DNA of 45,181 bases from Kangiellaceae bacterium (GCA_013373015.1 JABXIQ010000024.1:1-45181); one strand, 5' to 3'. Positions 28,007 to 37,641 are shown, numbered from the stretch's first letter. Notes: generated by a model from the letters alone, not told the origin. Program-made: numbers and translations.

Positions 28007-28107
28007 AAATCCTTTAGTTCGAGGCAAAGCATCGCTAAAAAGCGGAGCTTACCTAATGGGTAAGTGAGCAAGTTTTAGCGATGCTTTAACAAAGAAATAA
28101 AGGATTT
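28007..28107. repeat. Nested palindromic element between convergent genes
   Basis: Three nested inverted repeats share one centre. The outer pair is AAATCCTTT (28007-28015) with AAAGGATTT (28099-28107). The middle is a perfect 15-bp pair at 28026-28040 and 28073-28087 (core AGCATCGCT). The inner pair is CTTACC (28048-28053) with GGTAAG (28059-28064). It fills the whole gap between the orphan gene and rlmD and overlaps the rlmD stop by one base. It could act as a bidirectional transcription stop or be a MITE/REP-like repeat. Confidence 0.7.
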
Positions 28108-29441
28108 TAGCCCTTTTCAAATAATGCTATGGATTCCGTATGCGAAGTATGCGGAAACATATCCATAACCCCTGCCTTCACCAACTTATAGCCTTTTTCC
28201 TTTAACTCACCAGCATCTCTTGCCAATGTCGCTGGATTGCAAGACACATAAACAATGCGCTCTGGGTTAAAGCGTGTAATGTTTTGCACCACATCTAAGG
28301 CACCGCTTCTTGGCGGGTCTATGAGAATTTTATTAAAACCTTGCTGTGCCCACTCTTCTTGAGTGAAATCGTCTTGTAGATTAGTCGCGTAGAACTCAAC
28401 GTTATCAAGTTTATTGTGCTTAGCGTTCATACCACCGCGCTCAACCATAGCTTCAGATCCTTCTACCCCCACAACATTTTGCGCAACGGTTGCTAACGGA
28501 ATGGTAAAGTTACCTAAACCACAGAATAAATCTAAAATTCGGTCTTCTTTTTTCGGTTCTAACCAGTCAATGGCCTTTTTGATCATTTGTTGATTAATGC
28601 TAGCGTTGACTTGGGTGAAGTCCATTGGATGAAACAATAATTCCACATCAAAAGCATCAATTTTATAAGACAACCATTCACGCTCATCTGGACCATACAG
28701 CAAATTAACCGTATCTGGGCCTTTCGGCTGTAAGTAAATATAAAGCCCATGTTGACGACCAAAATCAGTCCATAGCGTTTTATCTTTTTCAGTTAGCTCA
28801 ACTAAATGACGTACAACTAATGCTACCTGGTCATCACCCATAGCCACTTCTAGCTGCGCTGTTTTATCATTACTATCGAGTTCTGAAATCATGTCTCGCA
28901 ACGGACGAATTAACTGTCCTACACGCTCATCAAGCACTGCACAGGATTCTATTTGCGCCAAGAAATTGCTTTTCTTTTCACGGAAGCCCACTAATGCGCC
29001 GCCTTTTTTCGGCACAAATTTCACCCCTAAACGCGCTTTGCGACGGTAGCCTAAAACATCTGCTTGCATAGGCTCGACCAATTGATAGTCTTCTGAAGCT
29101 CCAAAATGCTTTAACTGCTCTACCAACACCGACTGTTTATGGGCAATTTGTGCTGGATTAGACATATGTTGCAAGCTGCAGCCGCCACAAATGTCCGCAT
29201 GAGCACAAGGAGGTTCGACCCGATCTGGTGAAGAGCTGTGAATTTCAATCGCCAGACCTTCATCAAATTTGCCACGCTTTTCGGTATAGATAAACTCAAC
29301 TTGCTCACCTTTAAGGGCGTTATCAACGAAGGTGGTTTTCCCCTCAATGGTACAAATACCACGTCCTTCGTGCGAAAAAGCATGAATTTCCGCCATTACA
29401 GGATCTTTCGGTAACGGCTTTCTACGACGTCTTCTTGCCAT
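28107..29441 (-). CDS. rlmD: 23S rRNA (uracil-1939-C5) methyltransferase RlmD
   Basis: A 444-residue rRNA methyltransferase. An Arg-rich start leads into a TRAM domain (about 14-70). The iron-sulfur cysteines are Cys79, Cys85, Cys88 (PPCAHADICGGC) and Cys167. The SAM-binding ILDLFCGLGNF (about 302-312) and the catalytic loop VSCNPATLARD (Cys401) follow. The substrate is U1939 of 23S rRNA. rlmD-relA-mazG with a divergent barA is the classical gammaproteobacterial neighbourhood. Here two extra plus-strand genes separate rlmD from relA, and an exonuclease gene and binding protein separate it from barA. Confidence 0.94.
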   Translation of the reverse strand: MARRRRRKPLPKDPVMAEIHAFSHEGRGICTIEGKTTFVDNALKGEQVEFIYTEKRGKFDEGLAIEIHSSSPDRVEPPCAHADICGGCSLQHMSNPAQIAHKQSVLVEQLKHFGASEDYQLVEPMQADVLGYRRKARLGVKFVPKKGGALVGFREKKSNFLAQIESCAVLDERVGQLIRPLRDMISELDSNDKTAQLEVAMGDDQVALVVRHLVELTEKDKTLWTDFGRQHGLYIYLQPKGPDTVNLLYGPDEREWLSYKIDAFDVELLFHPMDFTQVNASINQQMIKKAIDWLEPKKEDRILDLFCGLGNFTIPLATVAQNVVGVEGSEAMVERGGMNAKHNKLDNVEFYATNLQDDFTQEEWAQQGFNKILIDPPRSGALDVVQNITRFNPERIVYVSCNPATLARDAGELKEKGYKLVKAGVMDMFPHTSHTESIALFEKG

Positions 29442-29474
29442 ATATAATCTCTATTGTTGTGAAGTTGGCTGTGA

Positions 29475-30245
29475 CTATTCAGTCCAAGCCTCTAAGAATT
29501 CATTAAAGTGAGGCTGATTTTCTTGTTTGAGGTAATCACGCAGTTTGCTGGCTTCAAGCTGATAATCGGCCTCAGTCAAATTGCCACGCATGATCTCAAA
29601 ACGTAAATAAACGAGATAAGTATTCAGCACATCGGTTTCGCAATAGTCTCGAATAGACTTGAGATTACCTTCATTATAGGTTTCCCAAACCTTGGCACCA
29701 CTCATGCCCATTTTACCTGGATAGCCAAGCATCGAGGCAATTTTATCAAGTGGCGCGTTAGCACGACCATTATAAAGTGCCAATAAGTCCATTAAATCAG
29801 TGTGACGTGCTTGATAACGGTTAAGGTAGTTATTCCACTTAAACTGGCTATCAATTTCACCTTGATCCCAATATTTTTGCGCAACAACATTATGTTTCAT
29901 GGCGCGATAATGTAAAACAGGTAGATCAAAGCCTGAGCCATTCCACGACACTAAAGTCGGAGTGAAACGCTCGATACCATCAAAAAAGCGCTGAATTATC
30001 TCCTTCTCATCAGCGTTTTCATCACCTAGCGACCAAACTTTGACTTTATCGCCATAGCGAAACACTGCTGAAATCGCTACGATTTTATGTAAATACAGTG
30101 GCTGAAAAGTCGTTCCTGACTGCTGATAACGCATGTGCTCCATAGCAGCAACAGTATCTTCATCGGACAATCCATCGAAATCATTGAGCAAACGTCCCGT
30201 TTCAAAGTCAGGGATGGTCTCAATGTCAAATACAAAGATATTCAT
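29475..30245 (-). CDS. PolB-like 3'-5' exonuclease
   Basis: A 256-residue protein of the predicted exonuclease family related to the proofreading domain of DNA polymerase B. Exo motifs: FVFDIETIPD (Exo I, Asp and Glu), WNGSGFDLPVLHYRA (Exo II, Asp) and IRDYCETDVLNTYLVYLRF (Exo III, Asp). A KIASMLGYPGKMGMSGAKV stretch is also typical. The start is MNIFVFDIE at 30245, though an ATG six codons earlier (30263) cannot be excluded. It is probably a DNA repair nuclease. It is encoded just upstream of rlmD on the same strand and could be cotranscribed with it. Confidence 0.85.
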   Translation of the reverse strand: MNIFVFDIETIPDFETGRLLNDFDGLSDEDTVAAMEHMRYQQSGTTFQPLYLHKIVAISAVFRYGDKVKVWSLGDENADEKEIIQRFFDGIERFTPTLVSWNGSGFDLPVLHYRAMKHNVVAQKYWDQGEIDSQFKWNNYLNRYQARHTDLMDLLALYNGRANAPLDKIASMLGYPGKMGMSGAKVWETYNEGNLKSIRDYCETDVLNTYLVYLRFEIMRGNLTEADYQLEASKLRDYLKQENQPHFNEFLEAWTE

Positions 30246-30362
30246 AGTGGTAGCCAACCTCATTTACCGCTTTGCTTGCCTAAGTCAAACTGGCAAGGTA
30301 GATTATGCAAATTAGCTCGCTATTATAGCGATTTTGGCAAAAAAATCTTGGGGAAATAATAC

Positions 30363-31397
30363 TTGCGTGTCTTGCAATTGATTTTAGCAATTATGATGTT
30401 GATTTACTCGTCCATGATGATTGCGGCGAATGAACGCTATCAGTCTGTTAGACCAATCAAGATCGATGTGTTCAGCGATAATGCAAGCACCCAACAACAA
30501 GAACTACTCTATAGCCTTAAAAAAGTTTTGCTTGAACAGCACAATATCGAGGTGCAAGAAAACCTAATCTTCTGGAAACGACAAAACAATTGGGTTGCTC
30601 ATATCAATCGCTCTGAATCAGATTACATCATTACTCTTGGCCAAAACAGTCTTGAAATGGTGATGTTTCAAAGCCCCAACAAGCCAATTATCGCGCTAAT
30701 GGTCAACGCCGATACCCTAGATACCCTTAGCAGTAATCCGCATGGTGAAATCTATGCCATAACTCACCAGCAACCGCTATATCGATATTTTGCACTCATA
30801 AAAGCTCTAAATATCTTCCAAGCTAAAACAGGTACTTTCTTCAGTCATGTTAACCGTACGAAGAAAGCGCAATATATCAAGCTCGCAGACTTTTATAACC
30901 TGCCTTTTGAGCAGATCAATGTCAATCCGAAATATCAAGGCAAGGATGCTGTAGAGCACTTGGCCAACTGCTGTAAAATCTTATTGCATGATAGAGATAG
31001 CGTTTATCCCAATGGCAAAGCCAGAAAGTCCATTCTGATCAACAGCTACCGTCATCGCGTGGTAGTATTGGCTAATGCACCAACACTGTTAAAAGAAGGC
31101 GCAATGCTGGCATTATTCAGCCAACCCTATAAAATAGGCGAACAAGCTGCCAAAATGCTCGCCCAAATTGATAACAAGAGTCTTGAACACCCGTATCAAT
31201 ACCCTGATGATTTTGCCATTAAGATCAATCGTCGAATTGCAAAATTGTTGCTTAATCAAGAAATAAGCTTGGGTAAAATAATTGAAAACATTGAAACTCA
31301 AGAAGCTATATACAAACAACGATTTGAAGCAGCAACAGAACATCATTTACCAGTGGCTCAAGATATTAGCAAACTACACGATAAGAGTAAGCATTAA
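30363..31397 (+). CDS. Periplasmic ABC-substrate-binding-like protein
   Basis: A 344-residue exported protein with a signal peptide (about 1-22, ending MMIAANE). Its body resembles ABC_sub_bind-type binding proteins: a two-lobe pattern with DYIITLGQNSLEMVMFQSPNKPIIALMV in the first lobe and SILINSYRHRVVVLANAPTLLKEGAMLALFSQPYKIGEQAAKML in the second. The start is TTG at 30363, preceded by GGGGAAATAATAC. Internal ATGs would truncate the signal peptide. It ends 57 bp before barA on the same strand, which suggests it is a ligand-binding partner for that sensor kinase and not part of a transporter, since no permease is present. This partnership is inference. Confidence 0.72.
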   Translation: MRVLQLILAIMMLIYSSMMIAANERYQSVRPIKIDVFSDNASTQQQELLYSLKKVLLEQHNIEVQENLIFWKRQNNWVAHINRSESDYIITLGQNSLEMVMFQSPNKPIIALMVNADTLDTLSSNPHGEIYAITHQQPLYRYFALIKALNIFQAKTGTFFSHVNRTKKAQYIKLADFYNLPFEQINVNPKYQGKDAVEHLANCCKILLHDRDSVYPNGKARKSILINSYRHRVVVLANAPTLLKEGAMLALFSQPYKIGEQAAKMLAQIDNKSLEHPYQYPDDFAIKINRRIAKLLLNQEISLGKIIENIETQEAIYKQRFEAATEHHLPVAQDISKLHDKSKH

Positions 31398-31454
31398 CAC
31401 ATTTCACACTCAGGAAGAAAATACTTTGAAGGATTATTGATGAACGGAGAAAGC

Positions 31455-34298
31455 ATGAACAATTGGGGGATTAGCCGCCGAATATTAACCTTAGCCATTA
31501 CACCAACGGTTTTGGTGACGGTATTGCTGGGCGCTTTTTTTATCAACTCTCACATCAATAATAACAAAGAATCGTTACAAGCCCGCGGCAAAACCATTGC
31601 TACTCATTTAGCTTTAGCCAGCGAATATGGCTTGATTACCTTAGACGACAAAACTCTATTGGAAATGGCTCAAGCGGCTCGCGATAATGATAAAGATCTG
31701 ATTTCAGTTGCCATTTATGATCAAAATAATCGTATTGTAGCCTCGGTAGGTTCATCCGAATATTTGCAATCCATGAGCCTTGATAATCCCTTTTCATTGA
31801 CCCAGCTCGGAGCTTCAAATAACTTATTGCGCTATGCTCGAGTCAAAGATCATCAGCATGGGCAATTGTTTTATGCGCCAATCATTTCAAAATTCCCTGA
31901 AGAACACGAATCCTGGCAAAATATCAGCAACCATAAAACTCAAATTTTAGGTTATGTTTCGGTTCTAATGACCGATGAATTTTCAGCAGTAAGTCGTTAT
32001 AAAACCATTTTTACTACCTTTATCATCGCGATGATTGGCCTTTTAATTGGTGGTTTTCTTGCTCGTAGAATGTCTACCAGCGTTACCGTTCCGATCATGA
32101 AAATGGCGGAAGGTGTAAACAAGATTAAAGATGGCAACTTGCACACTCGCATTCAGTCTGAGGCCAGTGCCGAACTGCAAACCTTGCAAACGGGTATTAA
32201 CCTGATGGCTGAAAATCTTGAACATAGTCAAGAAGAAATGCAAGTCGCAGTCGAACAAGCTACAGAAGATCTTCGAGAGACGTTAGAAACACTAGAGGTA
32301 AACAATTTAGAGCTTGATATTGCACGTCGTCAAGCGTTAGAAGCAAGCCGAATCAAAACAGAATTTTTGGCCAATATGAGTCATGAAATTCGCACACCTA
32401 TGAATGGCGTTATCGGTTTTACTGACTTACTGCTCAAGACTGAATTAAATAATAAACAAAAAGATTTCTTATTTGATATCAAACGTTCGGCAAGCAGTTT
32501 ATTATCAATTATTGATGACATTCTTGATTATTCAAAAATTGAAGCGGGTAAAATGTCTTTGGAGCGCTATCCGTTTGACTTACGCGAATGTGTTGATGAT
32601 GTATTTAGAATTTTAGGTCCTAATGCCAACAAAAAAGGCTTAGAATTAGTGCCTTTGATATATTCCGATGTTCCTAAAGCACTGTTGGGAGACCCACTTC
32701 GAATTAAGCAAATTATTACAAATTTGGTTAATAATGCGATTAAATTCACCAAGTCTGGAAGTGTTGAGTTATATGCAGAAGTTGAATCTGAGAACAAGCA
32801 AGGACTTAAACTCAAAATTCAAGTAAAAGACTCAGGTATTGGTTTAAGTCAACAACAACAACAAAATTTGTTCAAAGCATTCAGTCAAGCAGATGCAACA
32901 ACCAAACGTGAGTTTGGCGGCACTGGTTTAGGTCTAGTGATTTCAAAGTCATTGGTTGAGAGAATGGGCGGAACCATTGGAATAAAAAGTGAAGTGGGCG
33001 AAGGCTCTACCTTCTGGTTTACCCTACAGTGTGAACAAGCAGAATCAACTCCAGAAGATGGGATTAGTAGTGAGTTCTTGTCTCGCAAATCTGTTTTGGT
33101 TTTCGACCCGCACCACGCCACACGTTTGGCAATGACTCAAATGCTCGAAGATTGGCAGATGCAAGTCAGCTCTTTTGACAAAATTGAGGATCTCATCACT
33201 GAGATTGACCTCTACACTCAAAGCGGCAAAAGTATCGAGCTAATCATTATTGGCGGACAGCGTTTCAGACGTCGTCAACAGCAGCTAGAATACATTTGTA
33301 ATATTGCTGACTCGCAACTTAACTGCCCAGTTATCAGCTATAGTATGGCTTCTGAAAGTGATTATCTTGAACAATTACAAAAGCTGGGAGTGTCGCGAGC
33401 AATGACCAAGCCTGTGACTCACCGCTCCTTATACAATGCCCTGATTGAATTATTGCGAAGCTCTTCAGCAGAGCTTCCAGAAACCGAAGAAAGCAAAACA
33501 ATTGATGCAAGCCAGTTACAAAACAGTTATGTATTAGCAGTCGATGATAACCCTGCTAACTTACGATTAGTTTCGACGCTACTAGAAGATCTGGGTATTA
33601 ATGTCGATACTGCTGAGAGCGGTATGCAGGCGGTTTCATTGAGCAAAGATAAGGTTTATGACGCCATCTTAATGGATATTCAAATGCCTGAAATGGATGG
33701 TTTAGAGGCAACCCGAACCATTCGTGCAAACCGTACCAATATCAAAACACCAATTATTGCATTGACCGCTCATGCGATGGCTAACGAGCGCGAGCAATTG
33801 TTAGAAGCGGGCATGGATGACTATATGACTAAACCTGTGTCCGAACAAGACTTGGTAAATATGCTTGTTAAGTGGACGCTTGCAACTAATGATCTTGATC
33901 CAGCTCCGCAAAAATCGCAAAAGAACCAACAAAAAGAGCAATCGTTAGATTGGGAGCTTAGTCTTAAATTAGCCAATAACAATAGTCAATTGGCAAAGGA
34001 TATGCTGCAAATGTTAGTCGAAACCAATCAAGAAACTAGTCAAAGCATTCACGCCGCTTATCAGGCGCAAGATTTCGAACAATTGCTTTATCATGTGCAC
34101 AAGCTACATGGTGCTAGTTGTTATGTAGGCACACCAAAACTAAAACATTTGAGTTATCAGTATGAAACCAAGTTGAAAAAACAACAATATAATCAACTAG
34201 AAACACTTCATGTTGATCTTTTAGAAGAACTGGATATTATCAACGAGCAATCTGCGGATTATTTAGCCCCTAAATCAAATGAAAATGCTGATTCCTAA
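31455..34298 (+). CDS. barA: Hybrid sensor histidine kinase BarA/GacS
   Basis: A 947-residue hybrid kinase. Two membrane helices (about 8-30 and 184-203) flank a periplasmic domain. HAMP (about 205-258), HisKA (phospho-His310 in NMSHEIRTPMNGV), an HATPase domain (NNAIKF, DSGIGL, GGTGLGL), a degenerate receiver (about 545-664), a true receiver (phospho-Asp741 in LMDIQMPEMDG) and an Hpt domain (His882 in HKLHGASCYVG) follow. It phosphorylates the UvrY/GacA regulator in the carbon-storage pathway. The ATG at 31455 with GGAG gives an N-terminus like E. coli BarA; an ATG at 31440 with AAGGA is an alternative. Confidence 0.93.
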   Translation: MNNWGISRRILTLAITPTVLVTVLLGAFFINSHINNNKESLQARGKTIATHLALASEYGLITLDDKTLLEMAQAARDNDKDLISVAIYDQNNRIVASVGSSEYLQSMSLDNPFSLTQLGASNNLLRYARVKDHQHGQLFYAPIISKFPEEHESWQNISNHKTQILGYVSVLMTDEFSAVSRYKTIFTTFIIAMIGLLIGGFLARRMSTSVTVPIMKMAEGVNKIKDGNLHTRIQSEASAELQTLQTGINLMAENLEHSQEEMQVAVEQATEDLRETLETLEVNNLELDIARRQALEASRIKTEFLANMSHEIRTPMNGVIGFTDLLLKTELNNKQKDFLFDIKRSASSLLSIIDDILDYSKIEAGKMSLERYPFDLRECVDDVFRILGPNANKKGLELVPLIYSDVPKALLGDPLRIKQIITNLVNNAIKFTKSGSVELYAEVESENKQGLKLKIQVKDSGIGLSQQQQQNLFKAFSQADATTKREFGGTGLGLVISKSLVERMGGTIGIKSEVGEGSTFWFTLQCEQAESTPEDGISSEFLSRKSVLVFDPHHATRLAMTQMLEDWQMQVSSFDKIEDLITEIDLYTQSGKSIELIIIGGQRFRRRQQQLEYICNIADSQLNCPVISYSMASESDYLEQLQKLGVSRAMTKPVTHRSLYNALIELLRSSSAELPETEESKTIDASQLQNSYVLAVDDNPANLRLVSTLLEDLGINVDTAESGMQAVSLSKDKVYDAILMDIQMPEMDGLEATRTIRANRTNIKTPIIALTAHAMANEREQLLEAGMDDYMTKPVSEQDLVNMLVKWTLATNDLDPAPQKSQKNQQKEQSLDWELSLKLANNNSQLAKDMLQMLVETNQETSQSIHAAYQAQDFEQLLYHVHKLHGASCYVGTPKLKHLSYQYETKLKKQQYNQLETLHVDLLEELDIINEQSADYLAPKSNENADS

Positions 34299-34330
34299 TC
34301 ACTGGTTAGGCTTCTCATATGCTAAACAAA

Positions 34331-35686
34331 TTATAGGCTTTTCACCGCTATAATTTCAGGCTGCTGCGACAATTGTTGCTCAGGTATTGGCTCGATAATT
34401 TTTCCCACTAAACAACTCTGCTCAGCATCCAGTGCGATTATTTCAGTTTTAAGAATAAGTCTTTCTGGTGACTTACCTCTCTCGATATCAACTGCAATTT
34501 TATGATAGTTTGGAGTATAACCATAATATCGCTGCAAGTTGGCATCGGATTGCTGTGAAGCACTTTCCCATAATACAGGTACAGTTTTTCCGACTTGAGC
34601 TTGTAACTCTTGTTGCTTTAATTGAGCTGCTAACAAGTGCAAGCGTTGGCTACGCTGCTTTTTTATATCTTTATTAATTTTGTTAGGTAAACGTGCGGCT
34701 TTGGTGCCTTCACGATCCGAATAACTGAAAATATGAATATGGCCAAACCCTAACTGCTCAATATATTGCATGGTTTGCTCAAACTCTTCGTCTGTTTCTC
34801 CTGGAAACCCCACAATGACATCGGTAGTCACATTAAACCCTGGCACTTGAGTTCTGGCTTGATTGACAAGGTGTGCGAAGTCCTCAGTACGGCAACGACG
34901 AGACATGCGTTTTAGCACCGAGTCGGCGCCACTTTGAATGGGCAAATGCATATGCGGCATTAATCGGGGATTAGTAAATAATTCAAAGAAATTATCGCCT
35001 AAATCCCAAGGTTCAACAGAGGCGAAACGTATCCTAGGTATCCCTGTTTGTTGCAAAATGCTTTGCACTAACTCATACAAACTGCTTTCGATATCTGAGC
35101 CATAACCACCCACATGTACCCCTGCCAAAACAATTTCTTGAATACCGTCAGCATGTAGTTGATTAATTTCATCAACCAGTTCTTGTACTGTGCGACTGCG
35201 CTCCTCACCACGAGCAACGGTTACGATGCAATAAGTACAACGGTATCGACAGCCATCTTGGATCTTAATAAATGCCCGCTCACGATTGCGCGCAAACAAA
35301 GCACTTTCACCTGGCTCTGTAGCGAATTCTGGCATCACAGGAATATCTAAAACCTGCTTAACCTTATCCACCAATACCTCTTTATCGCTATTGGCCACCA
35401 CCAAGTCAACACCCATAATTTTTTCGACTTCCTGCGGCTCAAGTGAAGCATAACAACCAGTCACTACCAGGCGAGCGGCAGGGTTCGAGCGATGAAAACG
35501 ACGCACCATTTGTCGTGATTTACGAGCAGCCTCAGAGGTAACCGCGCAAGTATTAAGCACAATTAAATTTGCTTCTTCAACTTTAGACGTTAAAGCATAA
35601 CCAATGCGCTGGAAAGATTGCGCCCAATTTTGCAATTCGGCTTCGTTTAATCGACAACCTAATGAACTTAAATGTACTTGCATCAT
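34331..35686 (-). CDS. mtaB: tRNA t6A37 methylthiotransferase MtaB
   Basis: A 451-residue radical-SAM methylthiotransferase adding a methylthio group to t6A37 in tRNA. The N-terminal UPF0004 domain has cysteines in LGCRLNEAE, NTCAVTSEA and TGCYASL. The radical-SAM cluster is CRYRCTYC near residue 151. GVHVGGYG, RFASVEPWD and TDVIVGFPGETDEEF are family signatures. A TRAM-like C-terminus (about 375-440) follows. LNEAE and the VHVGGYG wording place it with MtaB, not MiaB or RimO. MtaB is patchy in gammaproteobacteria. A second ATG lies one codon inside. The gene converges on barA with a 32-bp gap. Confidence 0.9.
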   Translation of the reverse strand: MMQVHLSSLGCRLNEAELQNWAQSFQRIGYALTSKVEEANLIVLNTCAVTSEAARKSRQMVRRFHRSNPAARLVVTGCYASLEPQEVEKIMGVDLVVANSDKEVLVDKVKQVLDIPVMPEFATEPGESALFARNRERAFIKIQDGCRYRCTYCIVTVARGEERSRTVQELVDEINQLHADGIQEIVLAGVHVGGYGSDIESSLYELVQSILQQTGIPRIRFASVEPWDLGDNFFELFTNPRLMPHMHLPIQSGADSVLKRMSRRCRTEDFAHLVNQARTQVPGFNVTTDVIVGFPGETDEEFEQTMQYIEQLGFGHIHIFSYSDREGTKAARLPNKINKDIKKQRSQRLHLLAAQLKQQELQAQVGKTVPVLWESASQQSDANLQRYYGYTPNYHKIAVDIERGKSPERLILKTEIIALDAEQSCLVGKIIEPIPEQQLSQQPEIIAVKSL

Positions 35687-35715
35687 TAACCTAAAATCAT
35701 TTCATTACACTGATA

Positions 35716-37524
35716 TTACTCAGCACTAGTAGCCTCCATTAAATCTTGGCCTGCCCAAGATTTGAAACGGGCGCTAATTGTACTGTCTAGACCTTCTTTT
35801 GGCACGATTTTTTGTTTAGGGAAAGGATTATTACTGAGTTGAAGGGTTGCTTTTTTCAAACGATTTTTACGGAAAAATTGTAATTCAACCCGATCTTGTT
35901 CTTTATAATCCGCAAAACGCTCTACTAGATCCGAGCCAGCTTTTTGATTTTGTTGGGAAATAATCAGATCACCACGAGCCAATCCTGCTTGCCAAGCAGG
36001 ACTATCCTTTTCAACAGAGCTTACTAATGCAAAACTATTGTGATTTGTAACGGTTAGCCCAGACCACGCCTTTAATGCATCTTTTTCTGGCTTAAGCTCT
36101 AACCCGTAAAAAGCCAATGTTTCAGACAAAGGCAGTTCATCGGTACCATGAACGTAGGCATACCAAAAATCATTAAAAGATGTACCTGTAATATCTGACA
36201 ACAATTTTAACAACTCTGACTCGCTGAAACCTTTGTGCTCTTTAGTGACTTTGGCATAAAGTGCACGATGCAAGTCCTCTAATGACTTTTTATTCTCCGT
36301 ACGTTTACGAATTTCATAATCAAGCACTAGCGTTGCTAACATACCTTCCTGATAAATACTTACTGTACTGTTGCTCATGTCATCGTTTTCATGACCAATC
36401 CAAGCATCAAAACTGGCGCGCGCCACGCTCATCTGTTTACGACCAGCTTTATGCATATAAGAGTTTATCGACTTAGCTAAAGCTGCTAAAAATTCTTTTT
36501 TCGTAATAGTGCCCGAGCGAACACCCAGCAACTGTTGGATATAGCTGGTACTACCCTCAGCGATCCACAAAGAAGGCGTGTAATTTTCTTGCTGATAGTC
36601 ATAACGCGCTATACCTACTGGGCGATAATGCTTCACGTTCCAAGTATGCACAAACTCATGTGCAGCGATCTGAGCAAAGCCTAGATAGTCTTTTCGCTTA
36701 GTGAACCGATAGGGTTCGCTATGAATAATAGTAGAGTTTAGATGCTCGGTCGCCCCACGCAATCCAGGAGCCACATGAACCATATACACATAACGCTTAA
36801 AAGGAAATTGTTGCCAAAAATCTTTAGCGGCACCGTCCAGTTTTATTAAATCCTTAGCAATCACATCGAGGTCATAGTTGCCATCACCCCAAACCACTAG
36901 CTCATACTGTCTATCCTCAACGGAAAACTGCTTAAACTTATGAATCCCAGACTCAATCGGTGAATCAACCAGCTGGTCATAATCTTTAGCCACAAAACTA
37001 TGAACACCAACCTTGTTCATGCCCGAACGAGATTTCCAAGCGCTTGGTACTTGTAAATCAACTTGCAAAGGACTCATACGATAGGTAGCGTTATAAACAA
37101 AACCAGCCGAAGCATCTAAAAATAAATGGCTATCATCAATATGACGCGCACGATCACTCAGTTGATTGGCATACAACTGATAACCAATCAAAACTGGCCC
37201 ACGTTTTTCAACATCAATTTGCCAACTGCTCTTATCAATTTTAGTTACTGACAACTGATGACCGTTTCCATCAAAAGCTTTGAAATGGCTGATGCCATTG
37301 GCAAGGTTTAATATTTTGTATTTACCTGTTCGCCAAGCAGGGAGTTGCACAACAAATTTACCCGGTGCAGTCTCAGGAAAACGCACCGAAACATCTGCTA
37401 AATGATGATTAGCATCTGTGACTTTTAAGGTGTATTTCACAGTTCCTTCATCAGCAGCCGATGATAAAGAACAAAAAATTAGCAGTAGGGTTAGCGTAAT
37501 TAATCTCATCATCATTTTTTTCAT
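35716..37524 (-). CDS. M61 family glycyl aminopeptidase with PDZ domain
   Basis: A 602-residue exported peptidase. It has a signal peptide (about 1-24, MKKMMMRLITL...SSAADE), an N-terminal beta domain with VQLPAWRTGKYKI, and the zinc site HEFVHTWN (His289, His293) with a downstream acidic ligand in WIAEGSTSYI (about Glu323). A C-terminal PDZ domain (about 475-550, SPAWQAGLARGDLIIS) follows. M61 enzymes cleave N-terminal Gly or Ala from peptides. The frame opens from 37563, but the extra 13 residues precede the signal peptide, so I start at 37524. It lies downstream of mscS but behind a terminator. Confidence 0.88.
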   Translation of the reverse strand: MKKMMMRLITLTLLLIFCSLSSAADEGTVKYTLKVTDANHHLADVSVRFPETAPGKFVVQLPAWRTGKYKILNLANGISHFKAFDGNGHQLSVTKIDKSSWQIDVEKRGPVLIGYQLYANQLSDRARHIDDSHLFLDASAGFVYNATYRMSPLQVDLQVPSAWKSRSGMNKVGVHSFVAKDYDQLVDSPIESGIHKFKQFSVEDRQYELVVWGDGNYDLDVIAKDLIKLDGAAKDFWQQFPFKRYVYMVHVAPGLRGATEHLNSTIIHSEPYRFTKRKDYLGFAQIAAHEFVHTWNVKHYRPVGIARYDYQQENYTPSLWIAEGSTSYIQQLLGVRSGTITKKEFLAALAKSINSYMHKAGRKQMSVARASFDAWIGHENDDMSNSTVSIYQEGMLATLVLDYEIRKRTENKKSLEDLHRALYAKVTKEHKGFSESELLKLLSDITGTSFNDFWYAYVHGTDELPLSETLAFYGLELKPEKDALKAWSGLTVTNHNSFALVSSVEKDSPAWQAGLARGDLIISQQNQKAGSDLVERFADYKEQDRVELQFFRKNRLKKATLQLSNNPFPKQKIVPKEGLDSTISARFKSWAGQDLMEATSAE

Positions 37525-37602
37525 ATTGTTGTATTTTGAAGTTTGCGTTGGAATACAGGTCATTATGCCTATTTTTATGGTTAATCACAAAATTGGTCAA
37601 AC

Positions 37603-37626
37603 AAAAAAGGCGCCATTGGGCGCCTT
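37603..37626 (-). terminator. Intrinsic terminator after mscS
   Basis: AAGGCGCC (37607-37614) pairs perfectly with GGCGCCTT (37619-37626) around a four-base loop. On the minus strand the stem is followed by six U. It lies 15 bp beyond the mscS stop and upstream of the M61 gene, so it should separate the two transcripts. Confidence 0.88.
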
Positions 37627-37641
37627 ATTCAAAAGTATCAA

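Noticed and set aside
28026-28087. CRISPR-like or tRNA-like structure
   Set aside because: It is a single palindrome without repeated units or spacers, and no cloverleaf or anticodon arm can be drawn.
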